This document shows, in pieces, positions 60,541-64,000 of a stretch of 64,000 nucleotides of DNA (within the stretch, counting starts at the first letter, position 1; every line of letters begins with the position of its first letter). The stretch comes from Mesorhizobium sp. AR10. GTDB lineage: Bacteria; Pseudomonadota; Alphaproteobacteria; Rhizobiales; Rhizobiaceae. The stretch is from NCBI RefSeq assembly GCF_024746795.1, contig NZ_CP080524.1, positions 4,566,001 to 4,630,000 of the forward strand, in the 5' to 3' direction. The notes beneath the pieces are model-generated. The model worked only from the letters and a program-made list of their open reading frames with translations, was not told the DNA's origin and searched no databases. Both the position numbers and the translations under genes were made by a program.

Positions 60541-61515
60541 ATGGCGATGGGCACGATCCACCAGATGACGAAGCGCGGCAAATACGGCAGGCTGCTCGAT
60601 CCGGCGCTGTGGGCGTATATCGACCGCGTCAACGACTGGTATCCACCTGAGATCGCCGAACTGCCTATCGACAAGCAGCGCGACGTCTATGACGCGATGT
60701 GCCGAGCCTTCCACGCTGGCACCCCGGCCGGCGTCGAGACCAACGACAGCACGGTTCCCGCGGGCGACCATGCGATCCCCATCCGGCGCTACGAGATGGT
60801 CGGCAAGGCGCCGCAAGCCATCGTGGTCTACTACCACGGCGGCGGCTTCGTGCTTGGCGGGCTCGACAGCCATGACGACATCTGCGCCGAAATCTGCGCC
60901 GGCACCGGCTTTGCGGTCGTGTCCGCCGACTACCGGCTGGCGCCGGAACATCTGCATCCGGCCGCCTTCGACGATGCCCTGGCGGTGTTCGAATGGGCAG
61001 CGGTGACAAGCGACCTGCCGATCGTTCTGTGTGGAGAGAGTGCTGGCGGCAACCTTGCAGCAGCGGTTGCGCAGAGGACGCGCCAACACCCTCGCGCTGC
61101 GGTCGGCCAGGTGCTGATCTATCCTGGCCTCGGCGGCGACGAGAGCTCCGGCTCCTATGTCGAGCACGCCGAGGCGCCACTGCTGGCGCTGCGCGACATT
61201 GCGTTCTATCGCGATATCAGGTCAGGCCCGGCGCAGCCGCCGGACGATCCGACGTTTTCGCCGCTGCGCGACAGCGATTTCTCCGGCCTGCCGCCAACGA
61301 TCATCATCACCGCCGAGTGCGATCCGCTGTCCTCGGACGGCGAGGCCTATCGCGACCGCATCGTTGCCGCCGGCGGCAAAGCGAGGTGGTGCGAGGAGCC
61401 GCGGCTGGTGCACAGTTTCCTGCGCGCCCGCACCACGGTACCAGCCGCCGCCGAAGCCTTCGCGCGCATCATCGCGGCGGTTGCGGCGCTGGGCCGGGGC
61501 GAATGGCCGTACTGA
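60541..61515 (+). CDS. Alpha/beta hydrolase, HSL (hormone-sensitive lipase-like) family
   Basis: A cytoplasmic carboxylesterase. The oxyanion motif is VVYYHGGGFVLGGLDSHDDI, then SADYRLAPEHLHPAAFDDAL. The nucleophile elbow is VLCGESAGGNLAAAV. The acid is in TAECDPLSSDGE and the histidine in RLVHSFLRAR. Length about 325 aa. The start is ATG 60541 or 60547; GGAG at 60535 suits 60547 better, and a TTG at 60523 overlapping the previous stop is also possible. It follows the cysteine hydrolase directly. Likely removes an ester or amide group before or after it. Confidence 0.9.
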   Translation: MAMGTIHQMTKRGKYGRLLDPALWAYIDRVNDWYPPEIAELPIDKQRDVYDAMCRAFHAGTPAGVETNDSTVPAGDHAIPIRRYEMVGKAPQAIVVYYHGGGFVLGGLDSHDDICAEICAGTGFAVVSADYRLAPEHLHPAAFDDALAVFEWAAVTSDLPIVLCGESAGGNLAAAVAQRTRQHPRAAVGQVLIYPGLGGDESSGSYVEHAEAPLLALRDIAFYRDIRSGPAQPPDDPTFSPLRDSDFSGLPPTIIITAECDPLSSDGEAYRDRIVAAGGKARWCEEPRLVHSFLRARTTVPAAAEAFARIIAAVAALGRGEWPY

Positions 61516-61698
61516 GGCCGCTTCGTTCCGCGCCGTTCCTGACGTTTGCCACTGCGGAGCACCGCACAAGAACTGCGGAAAAGCGAACATTTCGCCGCTT
61601 AGGCCCGCACTATCATCTGATGTGGCCAAGGGCGCTCCGACGATCGCATCCTCCCCCGCAAACGTGATCGGCCGGGCGCCCGCAAGGAGGGAACGACG

Positions 61699-63339
61699 AT
61701 GAAGTTCATGCTGACCGACAGGAAACTGCACCCAAAGGCCAAGCCCATCGCCGATGATTTCAAAAAGGGCGGCATGAACCGGCGCGAATATCTCGCCACC
61801 ATGGCCGCATTCGGCGTTACTGCCGCCGGCGCACTGGCGCTCGGCGGTCTTGCGCCCTCGCCGGCCAGAGCCGAGGAACCGAAGCGTGGCGGCACCTTGC
61901 GCGTCGCCATGAACGTCAAGGGTTTCAAGGATCCCCGCACCTTCGACGGCGTCGAGATGTCCAATGTCGCGCGCCACTGCAACGAGTATCTGGTGCGCTG
62001 GAACACCGACTTCACCTTCGAGCCCTGGCTACTCGAAAGCTGGGAGACCAGCGACGATGCCAAAGTGCTGACGCTGCATGTGCGTAAGGGCATCACCTGG
62101 TCGAATGGCGACACGTTCAACGCCGACGATGTCATCCACAATCTGACGCGTTGGTGCGATGCTTCCGTCGCCGGCAATTCGGTCGCTGCGCGCATGGGCG
62201 CGCTGGTCAATGCCGAAACCAAGAAGCCGGTCGACGGTGGCATCCAGAAGGTCGACGACTTCACCGTCAAGCTTAATTTGCCGAAGCCCGACATTTCGCT
62301 GATTGCCGGCATGGCCGATTATCCGGCGCTGATCATGCATCGCAGCTACGAAGGCGACGGTGACCCGATGAAGGCGCTGGCTATCACCACCGGCCCTTGC
62401 GAACTGGTGAAATGGGACGCCGAGACCAGCGCCGAGGTACGCCGCAAGGACAAGCCTTGGTGGAAGGGCGAGTTCCATCTCGACGGCATCACATGGGTCG
62501 ACTACGGCTCTGACCCCAACGCCATGCTGTCGGCCTTCGAATCCGGCGAGATCGACACCGACCACGAGACCGCTTCCGATGCCGTGTCGCAGACCGAGCA
62601 GATGGGGCTCGAAAACTCCGAGATCGCCACCGGCTCGACCATTGTAGCCCGCTTCAATGTCGGCAATGCGCCCTATGACGACGTCAAGGTGCGCCGCGCC
62701 GCCCAACTCTCCGTCGACAATTCAGCCGTGCTGAAACTCGGGATCGACGGTCGCGGCAAACCTGCAGACAACCACCATGTCGGCCCCATGCACCCCGAAT
62801 ATGCCGATATCGGCCCGGCCAAGCGTGATGTGGATGGAGCGAAGAAACTGCTCACCGAGGCCGGCAAGGCCGACCACGAATTCGACCTCATCTCCGTCGA
62901 CGTCGAATGGCAGAAGAGCACCGGCGATGCGATTGCCGCGCAGATGCGCGAGGCCGGGCTGAAGATCAAGCGCACCGTACTGCCGGCCGCTACCTTCTGG
63001 AACGACTGGAGCAAATACCCCTTCTCCTGCACCGAGTGGCTCGGCCGGCCGCTGGGCGTCCAGGTGCTGGCGCTGGCGTATAAATCGGGTGCTGCCTGGA
63101 ACGAAAGTGCCTATGCAAACAAGGAGTTCGACGAACTGCTTGACAAGGCGCTGGCGACGCCGGACGCCAAGGCGCGCAAGGAGATCATGGCCAAGGTCGA
63201 ACAGAATTTGCGCGACTCCGGCATCATCATCCAGCCCTACTGGCGCTCGGTGTACCGCACCTACCGCAAGGGCGTGCATGGCTGCGAGCAGCACCAGTCG
63301 CTCGAGCAGCATTTCGAGAAGGTCTGGCTGGACGCCTGA
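61699..63339 (+). CDS. Peptide-type ABC substrate-binding protein, Tat-exported (M24 partner 2)
   Basis: An SBP family 5 protein of 546 aa, paralogous to the one at 17121-18770. It has the Tat motif [17 protein letters not shown] and an ARAEEP cleavage region, then [36 protein letters not shown] and the closing [21 protein letters not shown] 61699 follows GGAGGGA. The gap to the esterase is 183 bases without a terminator seen. The next gene is on the opposite strand, so permeases and ATPase for this binding protein are not in the window. The ligand is presumably the substrate of the three upstream enzymes. Confidence 0.92.
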   Translation: MKFMLTDRKLHPKAKPIADDFKKGGMNRREYLATMAAFGVTAAGALALGGLAPSPARAEEPKRGGTLRVAMNVKGFKDPRTFDGVEMSNVARHCNEYLVRWNTDFTFEPWLLESWETSDDAKVLTLHVRKGITWSNGDTFNADDVIHNLTRWCDASVAGNSVAARMGALVNAETKKPVDGGIQKVDDFTVKLNLPKPDISLIAGMADYPALIMHRSYEGDGDPMKALAITTGPCELVKWDAETSAEVRRKDKPWWKGEFHLDGITWVDYGSDPNAMLSAFESGEIDTDHETASDAVSQTEQMGLENSEIATGSTIVARFNVGNAPYDDVKVRRAAQLSVDNSAVLKLGIDGRGKPADNHHVGPMHPEYADIGPAKRDVDGAKKLLTEAGKADHEFDLISVDVEWQKSTGDAIAAQMREAGLKIKRTVLPAATFWNDWSKYPFSCTEWLGRPLGVQVLALAYKSGAAWNESAYANKEFDELLDKALATPDAKARKEIMAKVEQNLRDSGIIIQPYWRSVYRTYRKGVHGCEQHQSLEQHFEKVWLDA

Positions 63340-63374
63340 CCTGTCCGATCGGCCCCTTGGCCACGAATTGCGCG

Positions 63375-64000
63375 TCAGGCAGTGGCCTGCCTGATGACGT
63401 TTGGCGCCTGTCCGACCGACATCCGCTCGATGATGGTTGTCGGCAGGATGATCCTTTCGGGCGGCCTGTCATCGCCTTTCAGGCGGCGGATCAGCAGCTC
63501 CGCCACACATTTTCCGAGTGCATAGACCGGCTGGTCGATGACAGTGATGGGAGGCGTCGTCACGCTGGTCCAGTCGGCATCGTGGAAGGTGATCAGTGAA
63601 ATGTCCTGCGGAATGCGCAGGCCGCATTCCCGGATCGCCTTGAATATCTCGAGCGCCACAACGCTATCGGATGCGAGAATCGCCGTCGGCCGGTCGGGGC
63701 TCTGGAACAACCCGTGCATTGCGGCCCGCGATGTTTCCGACCGTCCGGTTCCGAAATGGATGTTGCGCTCGGCTCCCTCTATGCCGACTTCCCGGCAAGC
63801 ATCGAGAAAGCCAAGTATACGCTCACGCACGCTGGACGTGTTGATCCTCGACGCGTCGCCGCGAAAATCCCCCGACAACACCGCAGCGGTGACATAGGCG
63901 ATCCTGGTGTGCCCCGCCTGCGTCAGGATGCGCGTGGCGCGCAGGGCGGCGTGCCGGTCATCGACCGTGACAGTGTCGACATCGAGGTCCGGCAAGGCGC
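63375..64000 (-). CDS. LacI/GalR-family regulator, C-terminal part (cut by window edge)
   Basis: The frame is open to the window edge; the missing N-terminus would hold the helix-turn-helix. Visible is the periplasmic-binding-protein-like effector domain: VDDRHAALRATRILTQAGHT, RIAYVTAAVLSGDF, RPTAILASDSVVALEIFKAI, ISLITFHDADWTSVTTPPIT and VIDQPVYALGKCVAELLIRR, ending LPTTIIERMSVG and a short tail. The call as LacI type rests on these blocks. Convergent with the SBP gene (35 bases apart); it may regulate a sugar-type operon outside the window. Confidence 0.9.
   Translation of the reverse strand, partial: ALPDLDVDTVTVDDRHAALRATRILTQAGHTRIAYVTAAVLSGDFRGDASRINTSSVRERILGFLDACREVGIEGAERNIHFGTGRSETSRAAMHGLFQSPDRPTAILASDSVVALEIFKAIRECGLRIPQDISLITFHDADWTSVTTPPITVIDQPVYALGKCVAELLIRRLKGDDRPPERIILPTTIIERMSVGQAPNVIRQATA

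Overview
The window looks like chromosome of a high-GC alphaproteobacterium of the Hyphomicrobiales, most likely Mesorhizobium or a close relative. The inference rests on the assimilatory nas/nir/nrt cluster with a NasS-NasT pair, the many peptide-type ABC binding proteins and the LysR/TetR-rich catabolic loci. It also rests on two repeat types I know from rhizobia: an inverted palindrome with CTCCCCCTTGAGGGGGAG cores, and GAGCATGATC...GATCATGCTC hairpins. No 16S or marker phylogeny is available here, so the genus is inference.

Layout. 0-10 kb: an RND efflux pair (permease cut by the window edge), a patatin / acetoacetate decarboxylase / 3-hydroxybutyrate dehydrogenase operon, two related TetR regulators, a zinc-free medium-chain oxidoreductase and a lipoprotein alpha/beta hydrolase. 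Near-identical promoter-operator sequences lie in front of most of these units, so they look like one small regulon. An IS30 remnant closes the block. 10-20 kb: a DOPA-dioxygenase-like gene and a binding protein / CocE hydrolase / DppB / DppC operon without ATPase genes, facing a TetR gene; then an M24 metallohydrolase with its own Tat-type binding protein and a divergent LysR. 21-24.6 kb: an aromatic-aldehyde-type dehydrogenase between gene remnants, then a low-GC, repeat-rich spacer and three small orphan genes.

24.7-31.6 kb is core chromosome: guaB, an MFS drug exporter, rlmE, a Ppx/GppA phosphatase, a UPF0104-type membrane protein and tRNA-Gln(CUG). 31.6-36 kb, after the tRNA, is an accessory patch with a frameshifted SGNH hydrolase, a truncated secreted protein, an HNH nuclease, a protein made of two tandem copies of an unrecognised domain, and small orphans. 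36-47 kb is a complete nitrate assimilation system: nrtABD uptake, nirBD, nasA and nasST control. A sigma-54 promoter and a leader terminator precede nrtA, which fits NasT antitermination. nasA contains an in-frame pair of 47-bp inverted repeats.

47-53.7 kb: a LysR-controlled hydroxyacid operon (RraA-like, D-2-hydroxyacid dehydrogenase, SDR, MFS, RidA) and a Tat-exported metallo-beta-lactamase-fold enzyme. 53.9-54.2 kb holds broken copies of nasA and nasT ends. 55-64 kb: a frameshifted aldehyde dehydrogenase, free-methionine-sulfoxide reductase, and a second M24 operon (GlxA-type regulator, M24, cysteine hydrolase, HSL-type esterase, binding protein) paralogous to the first, ending in a LacI-type regulator cut by the window edge. 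Three otherwise intact genes carry a single-base frameshift, so recent decay or assembly error should both be considered.
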